Of a stretch of DNA of 64,000 nucleotides, positions 40,801 to 52,013 are shown in pieces. Below the pieces are notes generated by a model, which saw only the letters and a list, made by a program, of their open reading frames with translations, made no database searches and was not told the DNA's origin. Each line of letters opens with the position of its first letter. The stretch's first letter is position 1. The position numbers were made by a program, and so were the translations under genes. The stretch comes from Fragum whitleyi (taxonomy: Eukaryota > Mollusca > Bivalvia > Cardiida > Cardiidae), in the NCBI GenBank assembly GCA_948146395.1, contig OX411543.1, positions 37,591,058 to 37,655,057 on the forward strand. The letters are read 5' to 3'.

Positions 40801-43800
40801 GACGATGTTTTCTACCCTTTTATACAAATATAGGGATGACTTTTCTCCTAGATCTTTTTGTTATTGTTAGAACATTTGGTCTGATATTTACTTGTCCACG
40901 GACAAATGATCTATAAAAATGTACTAGCCGGCAGGTGGAAAAGCCCGAGTCAGACAAGTCGGGCATGTGAATCCCCCCCCCCCGCATATTTTAAGAGTTG
41001 GAGGTTAAGAATATTGTCAGTTTTATTGTTACTTAGGCAGGATTTCCTGGATAACGGATCATATGAGTCTTGTATTATTATTCCTCGTTCTGCGTTGAGG
41101 ATCTAAGTACAATCATGGTAGCGCACTAGACTCCCAATCTTCGACTATTGGGTGTAGTAGGTTCGATCTCCGTCAGCGGTATATCATTTGTAACATTTGT
41201 CTCCCACTAACTCGTAAATTGTCAACCTTACTTGGATAACAGCGGGAAATACTAGGAAACCATTTTTCGGTGCCGCAGCCGCCGGGATACGCCGCGTATA
41301 ACCCAGTCACACTTACTATTGCATACGTTTCGCGTCTTAAAAGATTTCTGAATGCCTGGATATAATTTCCAAGACAGTCCTTAGTTTACTGACTGTTACA
41401 ATCCCTTGGAATATGAAATTATATTAAATAAAAAATATGGTGATGATAATAACAGAGTGAAGACTTACGCTTCCATGATAGTATCTACTGGTGGTTAGAT
41501 TCACTCTATCTGTTACCCTGGACTGGTCTAAATCACCTTCTGGAAAATCACTGTGGTTTCTATGTTTGCCAGGACGATATCGCTCAACTGCGGAACAAAT
41601 ACAATTTTACATGTATATGATGGCAATATGTAACCGATTGTTTTTGGCGATTATTTAAAAAGCATAAAGGTGGACATTAAAAACTCGTTTTACCCCCATA
41701 TCCTAGCCTGTCATATACGAGTAGTTTAACTGGGTATATATATCAATTCTCCGAATGACATACTTTAGCCTTTTCTTTATGCGATTACAATTCACAGTAG
41801 TAGGTAATTTGATGATAGAACTGTATGGACAATTTCAAGAAATAAATGAGCTAGTGCTCCACCTACGAAAAAGTGCAAACTGCTTTTTAGACATCTACAC
41901 AATGTATAAAGAATATTTGCTGTTTGTCTCACAGGCATTTAGTTTTCAAATCTCTTTCTAACGTTCAACTTTTAGAGATAGGGATGTAAAAAGTTAGACG
42001 TTAGAAAGATACTAAAAAACACTTGTCTTTGCTTCGTCTAAGGGATTGAGAAATTAGCTCTCCGCAAAGCACAAGTTAAAAGTCATTTTGGCGCACACAT
42101 GACATTTTTGAAAATTTCATGCACTAGCCAATAATCATCAGTTTTACCTGGAATGGTGGAGGGTCTATAGGACGAGGTAGCCGTACTCTTGTAGTCATTC
42201 CATTTAAAATGGCCGTCCTGCTGCCGGAAGTTGGTCTGGTTTAAAACACGACTCACTTCCTCTATACTATATTTGATTGGTGCGTTCTGACCGGAAGTGT
42301 CCTTGTATGACGCGTTCATCGTCGTCTCTCTCATGACAACTTTCTCCGGGTCACCAGTGGGGACATTATAACCATATGGCTGTCGTAAGAAAAATGTTAA
42401 GTACATTTTACTCGAGCGACTACCTCTAGTAAGCGAGCGCTTTCATTTAGCGGTCATCATGAAAAGCCCCATAACCATAAGTGATATTAGAGTTGGTCTA
42501 AAATTGGGAGATTTCGTTCACTCTTAAATTCAATAATGTTGATGTTAAATACATTTATAATGTAAGTTGCCCTTGAAAATTACCCCGTTGAGCAACAGGT
42601 TACTTTTAGAATTTTTGTACTAAACCGACCTTTATTGATCAATGAATGGATTGATTTCAAATAAAGACTCGAACTGCTAAAATCCTAGATATATAAAGAT
42701 TCAAAACGTGACAAACATTAATTAAAATAATTTGAAAACAGAAATCTTGTGCCACTTTTTCCCTTTCATGCAGCGCATTCTTAATTCGTGAAACCACGAA
42801 AACCTTGTTTTGTAAAATGTTTGAGCTCTTATATATAATGATAAATATCATATTCTTTTATGCTTTTAAGAAATAGAAGATATTAAATGCATATAGCATT
42901 TTCGTAGCCGAAAGGTAATATATTCACATACGGTCGATATTACCCGAGCGGTCACATCTATTAAGTGACCGATTTTTATTAAGCGACCATTTTTATAAAA
43001 AGTCCTTTCTATAAAGCAAAGTCTCCGAGAAAGTGGACAATTTGTAACGAACATTTGTTTATAATTGAATCTTCTGTTGTTGAAACCAATTAGAATCGTC
43101 TCAATGAGACCATTCTAATGGGTTCAAAAATAATAAAATTCAGTAAACTTTACTCGATAACCGATATATGCTTTCAAAAATACCTGTTTTATTTCTCATG
43201 AAATATTGTATTAAGCGACCATTCCCTTGAGCGACCGCTTTTTGTAATCACAATTACAACTGCACTTTACTGTGAATGGATGGTTAGGCTGACACCTGAA
43301 AAAGATGGGGGTCTATACAGGCCGAATATTTTTTTCTGTATCATACATGTATAGATAAAACTGACCTTTGGTCACTCGCTAAAGTTTGTGCATCTATAAA
43401 TCCAGCTGTAGGCCTATGTATTAATCGCAAAACGACAAAACTCATTTTATTTTCAACATTTCGTTTGGTACTTACGGCCGGTAACGTTTGTACTGGGTTT
43501 TCATATTTTCCCATAAATGTTTCATTATGTGTTGTACTAAAATGCCCCTGTCTTCCATCTCCCTTTATGGTCGGCGGACCTCCTGAAATTGGGAAAAACT
43601 CAGAGATTAATTGGTTGTGTGTGAACAACAAAACGTTGTATATTCACTAGTGTTAGAAGTCACTAGTGAATATATGTATACGTTATTCACGATACTAAAG
43701 ATTTAATCGATATTATATACCCCCCCCCCCCTCCTATTGTTCTATTTCTTTAATGCAAAGATGTGACAAAATATGCAATTTTCAGTTCAAAGCTTTTTGA

Positions 43801-46800
43801 GAGGCGCCATTGTGCATGTTGTTAAAACATCAAATGTGATGACGACATCGTCATGTTGGGCCCCGCTTAACGTCCAATGACGGAAAAATAGAACAAGGTG
43901 GAGCTAAATTTTCCGAAATGTCGATGAGCTTACTTTGGTTTTACAATTTATTTTTCTAACTAGGAGTGTTTGTTTCTTTATCTCCGTTTATTTAACGTCT
44001 CTACCGTAGCATATGCCCATATGAGCGACGCGTCATTAAGACGGTTAGTTGTTACAGGGGGATAGTGTAAAAGGATACATGACGAAATAACTGCTAAGAT
44101 CCGCCATGGTTCTTAAACACGCTTGGTGTAAATCACCGTCTCACGGGGCCCAAGTTAACGTCTCATCCGAAAGACAATTAGTTTGTAAGTATGCCAGCCC
44201 GGGAATCGAACCCACAGGCTCGACCTACAATTATTTCGAAGGTCGGTGCCTTAACGACTGAGCTGATCTGGCTGACGCTAGGGGTGTACTTCCTTTAGAC
44301 AACTTAAGCTAAATTGGTACTTTTCGCAAGTATATGGAAACTCTGTCATAATTTTTTGTTAAAAATGTGCTAAAATGGACCGGTGGCCTATATATACTTA
44401 TGAGAAATAAATCGTGAACTGTAGGCCTGTAAATTCTCATTTATAAAGTTAAAAAAAATATTTGTGACACGTCGAGTGAAAAGGGACCATTTGGGAACTA
44501 CGTAAAGTGCATACTTGAAAAAAGATATTGGTTCTAGAACAGGTCAACTGGAGGTCGCATTTCAAAAACTCTTTCGGGAATGTAGATTGATCATTCTAGA
44601 TCCAGGAAATTGGCACGGTGCAAAAGTTTCGACCTTAGTCAGTCTGCGCAATTCGCGCAGTCTGACTATTGTCGACACTTTATACACTTTCCCACGTGGT
44701 CCCCTTTCGCGTGACGGTTCACATATACATAAAATAATATCAATTAACGTGCTAAAGGGTTTCTTAAGTTCGTCTACGGAGTTTTCCCCTTATGGTCTGG
44801 ATTGCTTTAGGTAGGACAAAGGTGCGTAGTATTACTGTAAGCAGCGTTGGTGTTGTTCAAATCTTTGTTTCTACTACTGACGGACCACAAGTTAAGTGCC
44901 AATACCCTTTGCTGTTTAATCCCTGCTTTTTACGTGCCTGTGATTTTATGATTGAGAAAACATTCTGAAAAAAGAAGAAGTTGCTTCTGACAAGCAATTT
45001 CTTCTTTTTCCACGCTATTTTCTACCCTACTGAATGGTTATTTTTCAAATTAAATCCACTTTAAATTTTTGTCTGCAAAACCATTGAATTTGGACAGGTC
45101 CAAAATTTTGTAAAACAGGAAAGTGTTAAGAACCCCAGAAACTTGAAAATGATTTTTATATGACAGAAGTTTTGTGGTTTATAGGCTCGGTTGCGTCTTA
45201 GCGCACTCCACGACAAAGGGTTGATATACATACGTTTTAAATCCCAGTTCAATGATTGTTTACCCCATTAATCTACGTTAATCTGATAATCCTAGATAAC
45301 AATGCCTGTATTTAGTACTTATTTGATAGACTTAAACGGGCGTGAACAACCTAGATAGTGTATTTAAACTTCAAATGTACATTTGTTTTAATTTAAAAGA
45401 TAAATCAATTATAGCAGAGAACATTCAATTTGAAAGATGCATGCTATCGGAAAGTAATACGGTACGATTGAAAGAAAGGAAGACCACCCCGCCCCTTCGA
45501 GTTTATAATGATAAAACGTTGCAAACAGTTTGCAAATCATATCCCACTTTGCATGCAAAGCGGGGTAAAATCAGCAGCCAGTTGCTTTTATAAGAAAATA
45601 AAAAAAATCGTGCGATTGTTTCATAAACGGAGTTTTTTTCCATGATAGGCTACAAGATGAAATTTGATTGTGAAGCAATACGCGCATGTGCAAAAGAGAC
45701 ATATTTCATAAAGTGACTAACGAAAAGAGATGAATTTGTCTAAGACGGTATAAACCAGACCTTGAGCATCTAACAGATTCTTTCACCGAGTGATATGACC
45801 TAGCATACATACTAGCTGCAAAATATTTCCGTAATAAACTATACTTTAAGGCTTCCAAGGATCCAACCTTCTTTTTTTCTATTCGGTGGTTTATCGAGAA
45901 CGGTAAAAGCAGTGAAATTATCAAAAACTTATACCCTGCTTTTGGGCATTTCATCCTATCTGACGTGATCTATGCGGGGCGAAATAAGTGACGTCACAAT
46001 GATCGTCGCATAGCAATCACATGCAAAATGATGCGCTTTACGAAAATTTGTCCTAGAAATTTCACATTTTGTCTCATTTTTGCAATAACGAAATGACATA
46101 ATCGTTAGTTTTTTTAGTAAGATCAATTAATATTTTGTTTCGTGAACAACAAAAGCTTTATTTTCACTCGTGGCTCTGCCACCCATGAAATTATAGCTTA
46201 TGTTGTCCACTCAATGAAATATAAATCGATCTTCACTGAAACAAACGATTATCCTCTATTTATTGTAAGGTACGTGTTTAATCCAAAATAGCAATCCAAA
46301 GATGATAAAATTACTTCCGTACTAAATGATATCTAACGTTACTTTCAAATATTTAACGTTGTAACGTTAACATGAAGTCGTTAACATGCATGGTTACCTC
46401 GCGCGTTTTACATCGAATTCCTAAGGGGATTTCCAGTAATGTAAGTTTCGAAAATATTACTCCAAAAATATGGCTTAGATATGCATTTTTTGTGCGTTTT
46501 GTCGCCGAAGAAATATGACGTAAGAACAAGTAACCATGTTTGCGGCGTCATGGTAACACTAAACGTGAAATATTTGAAAAATGATTTTTTACAATTTTAT
46601 CAGAAATTTCCCTTTTTTTTTTCGATTTACACCAACTTTAATGCTTTAGCTTAAAACTTAAAAAAAAAGTATGGGATTCCAATTTAACTGCATATTCAAA
46701 ATGTCTGAAAATTCTTTAGATTTGAACCAGTGTAAAACGTAGTTGTCTTGTGGTAAATTATTTATTCATTTTGTACTCGAGGTTGGGATAAAGTGGGTAC

Positions 46801-49800
46801 ATGTATTTCTGTAGTATCGAATGTCTTTGAGTAATTACATATTCTGACATAATCGATCGTTTTGTTCCGAGATGTTATCTGTTTACTGTCTTAACAAAGC
46901 CATTCAAGGTAATATAACACGTAGCAAAGTTTATTGTCGGGTTTATTTAATACTTTATTGGTAGGAAACTAATTGTACATGTATGTTAAATGTTTTCCCT
47001 TTCGCTAAGGAAATTTTTCTCTTATCATAACTTCAAGCCTTAGACCCCATACACGTAATAAAAACACAAAATATTATTTTACTCTTTGTTTTTGATTACT
47101 GGAATATTACCAAATATTATCTGAAAATATGGAACAGGTGCTTATTTTAGGAGCCTTTGTTCCGTTTGTGAAACTCTATTTTTGTGTGCTTCCTGAAAAA
47201 GATGTTTCCTAAGTAAATCAAAACGCCTGAAGAAAGGCAAATTTCCTACATGCTTTCCGATCGTCTACGTAGATCTTTTAGGCATTTTCTATATTCTATA
47301 TTGATAAGGAAACGTAGTAAAACATGTTTTGTTATAGAATCATGATATGCCCAGATTTCGTTGATTCTGAATTAAGCAATTTCATCTTTAGCCGCGGAAC
47401 GCTGCTGCTTTTGACGTCACTAAACCCATGTGCGAAACGACGCACTGTCATGTCTGCGCTCTTATTATTCCCCAATCGCGAACCCTCGGCGATTCTACGG
47501 AATAGACCTCGGGAATAATACGGGCGCAGCCATGAAAGCGCGTCATTTCGCACGTGGGTTAATATGACGTCAGAAAAATAACTGAAGATGACGTTGCGAA
47601 AAATAAAGTCAAAGTAAGGTTAAAATTGGACATGTTATCATTTGAAAACAAAACGCAGTGGCTTACTGCGTTTTGCTTTCAAGTTATAACATGCTAAAAT
47701 GATCTTCACAGACGCTTGGAAAACTTTAAAGGAATATACTATTCTTCAAGCGTATAAACCGAATTACCGCCAAGAACCGAATTACCGAAAAATGACCAAA
47801 AGTTACTACACTTACGTCCGAGGTACTTTCCAGTTTACGGAAAAGTCCGAGCGATGTTCCGAATGATTATTCCCGAGGTCTATTCCGTAGAATCATCGAG
47901 GGTTCCCGATTGCCATTTAATTAATTAGCCCCAAGGTAATGAAATCCCGAATATGAAGCTTCGGTCCCGCGGATCCGTCTGACGCTCTCGGTCTTCATTG
48001 TCATAAATAGTGTTACATAGAGGATATTGAATGAGCGGTCATTGAATACAGAATTTATTAAACGATTCACCTATAGAAAAATGCCAGTTGCAAATGAGCT
48101 CAGAGCGAATAGCAACGCTATTTTGTAACCGCGAAAATGACGTCATAATGCATACATTGTGACGTCAGTTTTAAACGGCGTTGTAACAATCGCGGAAAAT
48201 TGAAACTTTGAATTTCAAGATTTTTTGACGATTTTTCGCAAAAATTCAGGTCATATTATAAAATAGAATATAAAATTTGTGCTCATGAAATACAGAATCT
48301 ATTAAACTCGTCATCTAAACCAGATAAAAACTCGGGCACAGCCTTGTTTTCACCTGTTTATAGATGACTCGTTTAATAAATTCGGTATTCCATGACCACT
48401 CATTCAATATCCTCTATATAACACATTATCTCGAAGTTTTCACATAGTGACGACGTTATTGCAATACCTCGCCTTTTTTCCGAAAACAGCCGAGGTAAAA
48501 TCACATTGATACTCGTACGTATACGTAATTCAGCTAAGATGAAATAAATTTTATATAGATTATCGTTAAGGATAAGCTACTCGGGTATCTGAGAATAGAT
48601 CGAAGAAGTAAAATGGCCAGATAAACAATAAATAATACATGACAACTCTCCCCTGCTGTGGGCTTTGTTTTACCAACCATCGATATTCTCAAATATGACC
48701 CGTCTCGCAAAAAGGGGTCGACCAGTCTTAGGACCTATAATTTCCCATTTATGACTTAGTACCTAAATTTTCCCATTTATTACATACTACTTATTAGGAT
48801 CTATTGGTTCCCATTTGTGACATTATATGTATAAAGACCTATATTTTCCCAATTATGACAAACTACTTGTAAGAATTATGTATGTTTCCATTTATGACAT
48901 TTTATATATAAGGAACTTTATTCTCAATTTATGACATACTAAAAAAAAAAGAATGTGTTTCGCGGATTTCCAGTAAATCATTTAAGCATGAGAAATTTAC
49001 AATTTATAGATTTTTTTTTTCTTTTTTCAAAAGAAGGTGGCAAACTGTCACAAGATACGCCCGAAACACAGCTGGACCTCCAAGTATGAAAAACAACGAA
49101 GGGAAATAACTCAAAAGAAAAGCTTAGTATAGTTACGGCTCCTTATTACTACGCCCTGAAATCATGGGAGGAACATAACTGCCGAATTTCAAGTCGATCG
49201 GACATAAGATGACAGAGTTATGTACCGGACAAAGCAATGGGAGTCGCCCGTCCGCCTGGACGCCAGATGCCCGGACGCCCCGACGCCAAGGGTATTTATA
49301 TTTCAAAAGGGGTGTTAAATGTACTTGTATTTAATTTTTTTTCAATTTTGAATCTCTTCTTTGTCTTAACAACAGTTTTTATACCATTTACCTTAAAATA
49401 AAGATTTTTCCACACTGACTATCCTAAAACGCTCAGCTAGATTTTCGGTCTCGTTATATGTAAGCAAGAGGAAATTTGAGCGTTAATGGAGAAATATCAC
49501 CTAAAACCCATAGCTCAGTTAGAAACAATTGTTACTGCCTATATATTTATTGGCAATAACATACGATTTGCGCAGATCAATAGTTTTGTCAAATATATTC
49601 GACGAGAATATTCATTGTAATTTTTTGACAGTATTGATATGAAAATTGAAGAAACGTTTTAGCTGTGACCAAAAACTGATTTGACGTGACCAAAACTGTT
49701 ATCGTGAATCTAGCAGATTATCGGGTGTATTAAAATACAATTGAATGAAAAAACACAATAAATTACTGAATAGAGAAAAAATGACAGTTATCTCTTATCT

Positions 49801-52013
49801 ATCGTCTACCGTACAATTGAGGCACATTATACGGCCGAATAATTTAGGGAAATGTTTGAAAGGAAAAGATTTTTGAAATAAAACAATCGTTCAATTTTCA
49901 ATGAACTCTATTGTTTTAAGTACAGTTGAATACAGTCCTTGAAACAATTCTCAAAACAAACGTATGCTTTGTCCGAACTAACTTAAGGTCTAAGCTTATT
50001 CATTTCAGCCTGCATTTTTGAATAATTCAGTTAAAGATGAATAGATACCATTTTAATCCGACGCTCTACCTTAAATGAGTTCAATTAAAAGTTCTTTGGT
50101 TATTATAGTGTATCTTTGGGGCGAATCTAATAGGTTCCATCAACTTAAGATTCAACGATAAACATTTTCTTAGAAGAATGTACACTTTTTTGGGATATCC
50201 TTACGGCGAAGGGACTTTTTATAGTCGCTAAATACAGTAAGTTTTCAAACAGAGATGGTCGTTTGAGCAAGATGGGCTGTAACGTTACGTGTATTTCGGA
50301 CCGTTTTAAGCCTTCAAATTCTGCGCACATTGACAATGATCGATACCATTATTATCGATGTGTCCCTTTTGCTATAGACAAGCCACAATGCATTTCCCTA
50401 AACAATGAATGGGACATTTGTCAAATGTATTGACAAAGCTCTTCGTAAACGGGATTGTTTCCGGAAATAATGGCTGTTAAATGCCCAGATTCAACATACA
50501 TAAATAATCGGTAAATATTTAAACGAAATCGTTTGCGCCCCGTCTCACGAAATGGGGGTTATCCCGGAATTTCGTTAAACATTTGAAACAAGAGCACCAC
50601 AAGTGGAAGCCACGCTCGACTTCAGGTGCGAAAAGCCGAAGTTGGGAAAAAACGTATTTATTACAAAATGCATTTCGAGGATATGTTGCTCTTGTGATTA
50701 GAAAATCACCTACCAAGTTCCAAGCAAATATCTTTAAATATTGACTGAGATATTAACTTATGCGTGTCCTTTCCAACAATATTACCTATGTGCGAAGCTA
50801 AGCATTTGGCCAACTTGTGATTCTGTGATTGATGAAGAATTGTTGAAATTGCCACGGATAGGCTCCTGTGACATTGGTTAGATTTGTCTTGTCGTCAATT
50901 TCATCTACGAATATGCAATCACGGGTGACGACAAGGTTGTAACAACCCGTGTTTTGATTCCTGAACAGGGACACATCAGCAGACATTCTGCATTGAATAT
51001 GTAGTAACATGGCGTCATTGTAATTCTAAAATCTCGTAACTACAGCTTGATTAAAGCTGTAGTTACGAGATTTGAAATCACAGCGACGGCATTCTATATT
51101 TTAATAATTTGTCTCGTAATATTGTTTTATCATTTACGCCAACACCATTCATGCAGTACAATCTGCAGATAGTTAATTTTGCATTTGACCATTTTCGTTT
51201 GATGGATTACATTTGTACCAAGCGGGTTGATGGATTACATTTGTACCAAGCGGGTTGCTTTTGTCATTTTTGAATTCTATATGACATTATAAATTACAGA
51301 TGACATTATTAAAGAAAAGATGTTATCAAACTTTTAAGATCTTTCTATTTCAGGATAGAAGACTTTGTAGAATATGGGGAATTGCATGACATAAGCAATT
51401 CGTTCAAAACAAGTTTAACATCCAGTGAAGTAAGGATTAACGCTATCATTTATGCCTTACCTTCGTGCATAGATGGAGCTCTTATCGTTTTAAACACGGT
51501 TGTATCGTGGCCCTTAAATCTGTCCCTATAATCCGTCAGAGGTTGGGGCTCCTTTTCTCTATCCCCCTGTGGTATATGACTCTCCCGGGTGGTCGGGGCT
51601 ATAGGGTTCTTGTATGTGTCTGTCATTTTGGGGGTAAAATAAGCACTATGAACAGTCTCAAACGAGTTAAATTTACTCAAATCCCTGTCCATTTTAAAAT
51701 TTGTGACTCTCAGTTTTCCTGATGCGCCGATTATCTCCGGTTTTGGATGAGATCGGTATTCAAATGACTTCGTAGTTTCGGATCCCTTTTCGTTAAAGAA
51801 TCTAGCGTCTCTGTGCATGACCTCTGACAAAGGCGGGGGTTTGGCTCCGGCGGTCCGTCCACTAATGTCATAAGGCGGATAGTCGGATTTGAAAATACTG
51901 TTCATTTTGTTGTTCGTCAGTACCTCGTCCTGCCCTATCTGAAAACTTGTAGATTTCAGAAACTCCAGACCAGATTCTTTTTGGACGATTGGAGCTTTAA
52001 CTTCTGCTGCCAT
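37651..52013 (-). CDS. TEX45/SAXO5-like axonemal microtubule protein, 495 aa, 7 exons
   Basis: Minus-strand CDS joins 52013-51461, 43582-43476, 42379-42148, 41587-41469, 40179-39978, 39070-38982 and 37836-37651. All junctions are GT-AG and in frame; intron phases are 1,0,1,0,1,0. The protein repeats two motifs: PxGD (IPQGD 147, VPTGD 226, FPEGD 312; degenerate VPLGT 478) and HFxTTHNxTF (198, 449; variants around 276 and in exon 5). The N-terminal FLKSTSFQIG and SDYPPY segments and the PxGD pattern match what I recall of vertebrate TEX45 (C19orf45/SAXO5), a ciliary/sperm-flagellar microtubule-associated protein; SAXO4 (PPP1R32) is the alternative. Low-complexity, Thr/Asn-rich, no enzymatic motif. 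An undetected frame-neutral exon in the 7.9-kb first intron is possible. Confidence 0.68.
37868..38284. mobile_element. Repeat element, family I, copy 1
   Basis: About 415 bp from TTCGGTGGTTTATCGAGAA to CAAATGATTATTCTCTAT. Carries CCCTGCTTTTGTGCATTTCA, one TGACGTCA and an inner hairpin around CACTCGTGGCTCTGCCACTCGTG. In intron 6 of the TEX45-like gene; a near copy at 45889-46259, a partial one at about 39410-39740. Confidence 0.65.
38298..38430. mobile_element. Foldback element, family D, diverged copy
   Basis: AACCCTGTTTTCATGG... to GCAGGGCTG with AACGCTCGCGAAACG / TTTGCAAGCGTT arms. Adjacent to a second copy at 38432. Confidence 0.5.
38432..38560. mobile_element. Foldback element, family D short form
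   Basis: CCCTGTGTTCAGGATG / CATCCTGAACGCAGG arms with an inner GATACCCCGCTTTGC core. About 85% alike to 3681-3811 by eye. Confidence 0.65.
38982..39070 (-). CDS. TEX45-like exon 6
   Basis: Acceptor tattttgtag, donor gtaagt, 89 nt, phase 1 to 0. Encodes SERNHTTAYSDYQNPRQGK and VPNPVALQN. Confidence 0.72.
39410..39740. mobile_element. Repeat element, family I, partial copy
   Basis: Shares CCCGCTTTCGCTCATTTCACTTT, CATAGCAATCACGT-like and CATTAAAAAGGTAAAATAATC blocks with 37868-38284 but lacks the terminal hairpin. In intron 5 of the TEX45-like gene. Confidence 0.5.
39765..40020. repeat. 74-bp tandem array spanning exon 5 end and splice donor
   Basis: Four units with CCAGCGGT at 39771, 39842, 39916 and 39990 (period 71-74). 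The last unit, on the minus strand, is the 3' end of exon 5 with its donor; two further units keep an intact gtaagt and the first-listed unit is decayed. Confidence 0.85.
39978..40179 (-). CDS. TEX45-like exon 5
   Basis: Acceptor gtttctacag, donor gtaagt (39977-39972), 202 nt, phase 0 to 1. Encodes WFGEPPLGGTFYNTTNAGSF and ends DSDIPLDYYS. Its last ~40 bp and donor recur in tandem just downstream (39765-40020). Confidence 0.75.
41108..41345 (+). mobile_element. tRNA-derived SINE, another subfamily
   Basis: ATGGTAGCGCACTAGACTCCCAA and B box GGTTCGATCTCC, then a body like the 8378 family (TTTGTCTCCCACTAACTCG, GCCGCAGCCGCCGGGATA). The end is uncertain. In intron 4 of the TEX45-like gene. Confidence 0.5.
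41469..41587 (-). CDS. TEX45-like exon 4
   Basis: Acceptor gttccgcag, donor gtaagt, 119 nt, phase 1 to 0. Encodes ERYRPGKHRNHSDFPEGD and VNLTTSRYYHGS. Confidence 0.75.
42148..42379 (-). CDS. TEX45-like exon 3
   Basis: Acceptor ttacgacag, donor gtaaaa, 232 nt, phase 0 to 1. Encodes PYGYNVPTGDPEKVV, later NQTNFRQQDGHFKWNDYKS and TSSYRPSTIP. Confidence 0.8.
43476..43582 (-). CDS. TEX45-like exon 2
   Basis: Acceptor aatttcag, donor gtaagt, 107 nt, phase 1 to 0. Encodes GPPTIKGDGRQGHFSTTHNE and then TFMGKYENPVQTLPA. Confidence 0.78.
43984..44278 (-). mobile_element. tRNA-derived SINE, second family, minus strand
   Basis: On the minus strand: A box CAGCTCAGTCGTTAAGG, B box GGGTTCGATTCCC, body with GGATGAGACGTTAAC and CATGGCGGATCTTAG, tail GACGTTAAATAAACGG. 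In intron 1 of the TEX45-like gene. Confidence 0.7.
44901..45129. mobile_element. TTAA hairpin MITE, family A, copy 6 (reverse orientation)
   Basis: AATACCCTTTGCTGTTTAAT to ACAGGAAAGTGTTAA, 229 bp; the left TTAA is mutated. Hairpin GAAGTTGCTTCTGAC / AAGCAATTTC. Confidence 0.78.
45889..46259. mobile_element. Repeat element, family I, copy 2
   Basis: TTCGGTGGTTTATCGAGAA to AAACGATTATCCTCTATT, same internal blocks as 37868-38284 with a short deletion near the left end. Carries one TGACGTCA. Confidence 0.65.
47411..47573. mobile_element. Foldback MITE with TGACGTCA termini
   Basis: TGACGTCACTAAACCCATGTGCG pairs with CGCACGTGGGTTAATATGACGTCA; the inner GCGCTCTTATTATTCCC pairs with GGGAATAATACGGGCGC. 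Nearly the whole 163 bp folds on itself. Confidence 0.7.
47866..47914. repeat. Inverted partial copy of the 47411 element core
   Basis: ATTATTCCCGAGGTCTATTC...GGTTCCCGATTG is the reverse complement of 47472-47519 with about three mismatches in 48. Confidence 0.7.
48017..48417. mobile_element. TIR element, family H, complete copy
   Basis: ATAGAGGATATTGAATGAGC at the left and CTCATTCAATATCCTCTAT at the right; terminal inverted repeats of about 50 bp. Contains two TGACGTCA sites. About 401 bp, no coding capacity. Confidence 0.8.
48735..48945. repeat. Degenerate tandem repeat (TTTCCCATTTATGAC)
   Basis: Five to six irregular repeats of TTCCCATTTATGACAT-like blocks about 30-55 bp apart. Confidence 0.55.
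49055..49290 (-). mobile_element. Short derivative of the 18159 TIR element
   Basis: Minus-strand copy: the right-end GGGCGTATCTTGTGAC, one repeat-like stretch and the GC-rich GGCGTCCGGGCATCTGGCGTC-type leader. It lacks the tandem array and the left terminus. Confidence 0.65.
51029..51073. repeat. Short hairpin, family F
   Basis: AAATCTCGTAACTACAGCTT, loop GATTA, AAGCTGTAGTTACGAGATTT: a perfect 20-bp stem. Confidence 0.78.
51197..51256. repeat. 29-bp tandem duplication
   Basis: TTGATGGATTACATTTGTAC plus CAAGCGGG occurs twice in a row. In intron 1 of the TEX45-like gene. Confidence 0.85.
51461..52013 (-). CDS. TEX45-like exon 1 (N terminus)
   Basis: ATG at 52013 in the context AAAGTAACCATGG; donor CACGAAG/gtaagg. 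184 codons plus one base. Contains FLKSTSFQIG (18-27), SDYPPYDI, AKPPPLSEVMHRD, HSAYFTPKMTDTY and ESHIPQGDRE. An acceptor-like tatctttcag lies about 27 nt before the ATG, so a 5' non-coding exon probably exists upstream. Confidence 0.82.

Noticed and set aside
42866..43054. Minus-strand open frames near 42.9 kb
   Set aside because: They lie in intron 2 of the TEX45-like gene with no acceptor or donor in the required phases.
44180..44276. Minus-strand tRNA gene
   Set aside because: A and B boxes are good but the anticodon arm is too long and the sequence continues into a SINE body and tail.
51465..51722. Plus-strand 85-residue open frame
   Set aside because: Shadow of exon 1 of the minus-strand TEX45-like gene, which has splice and motif support.
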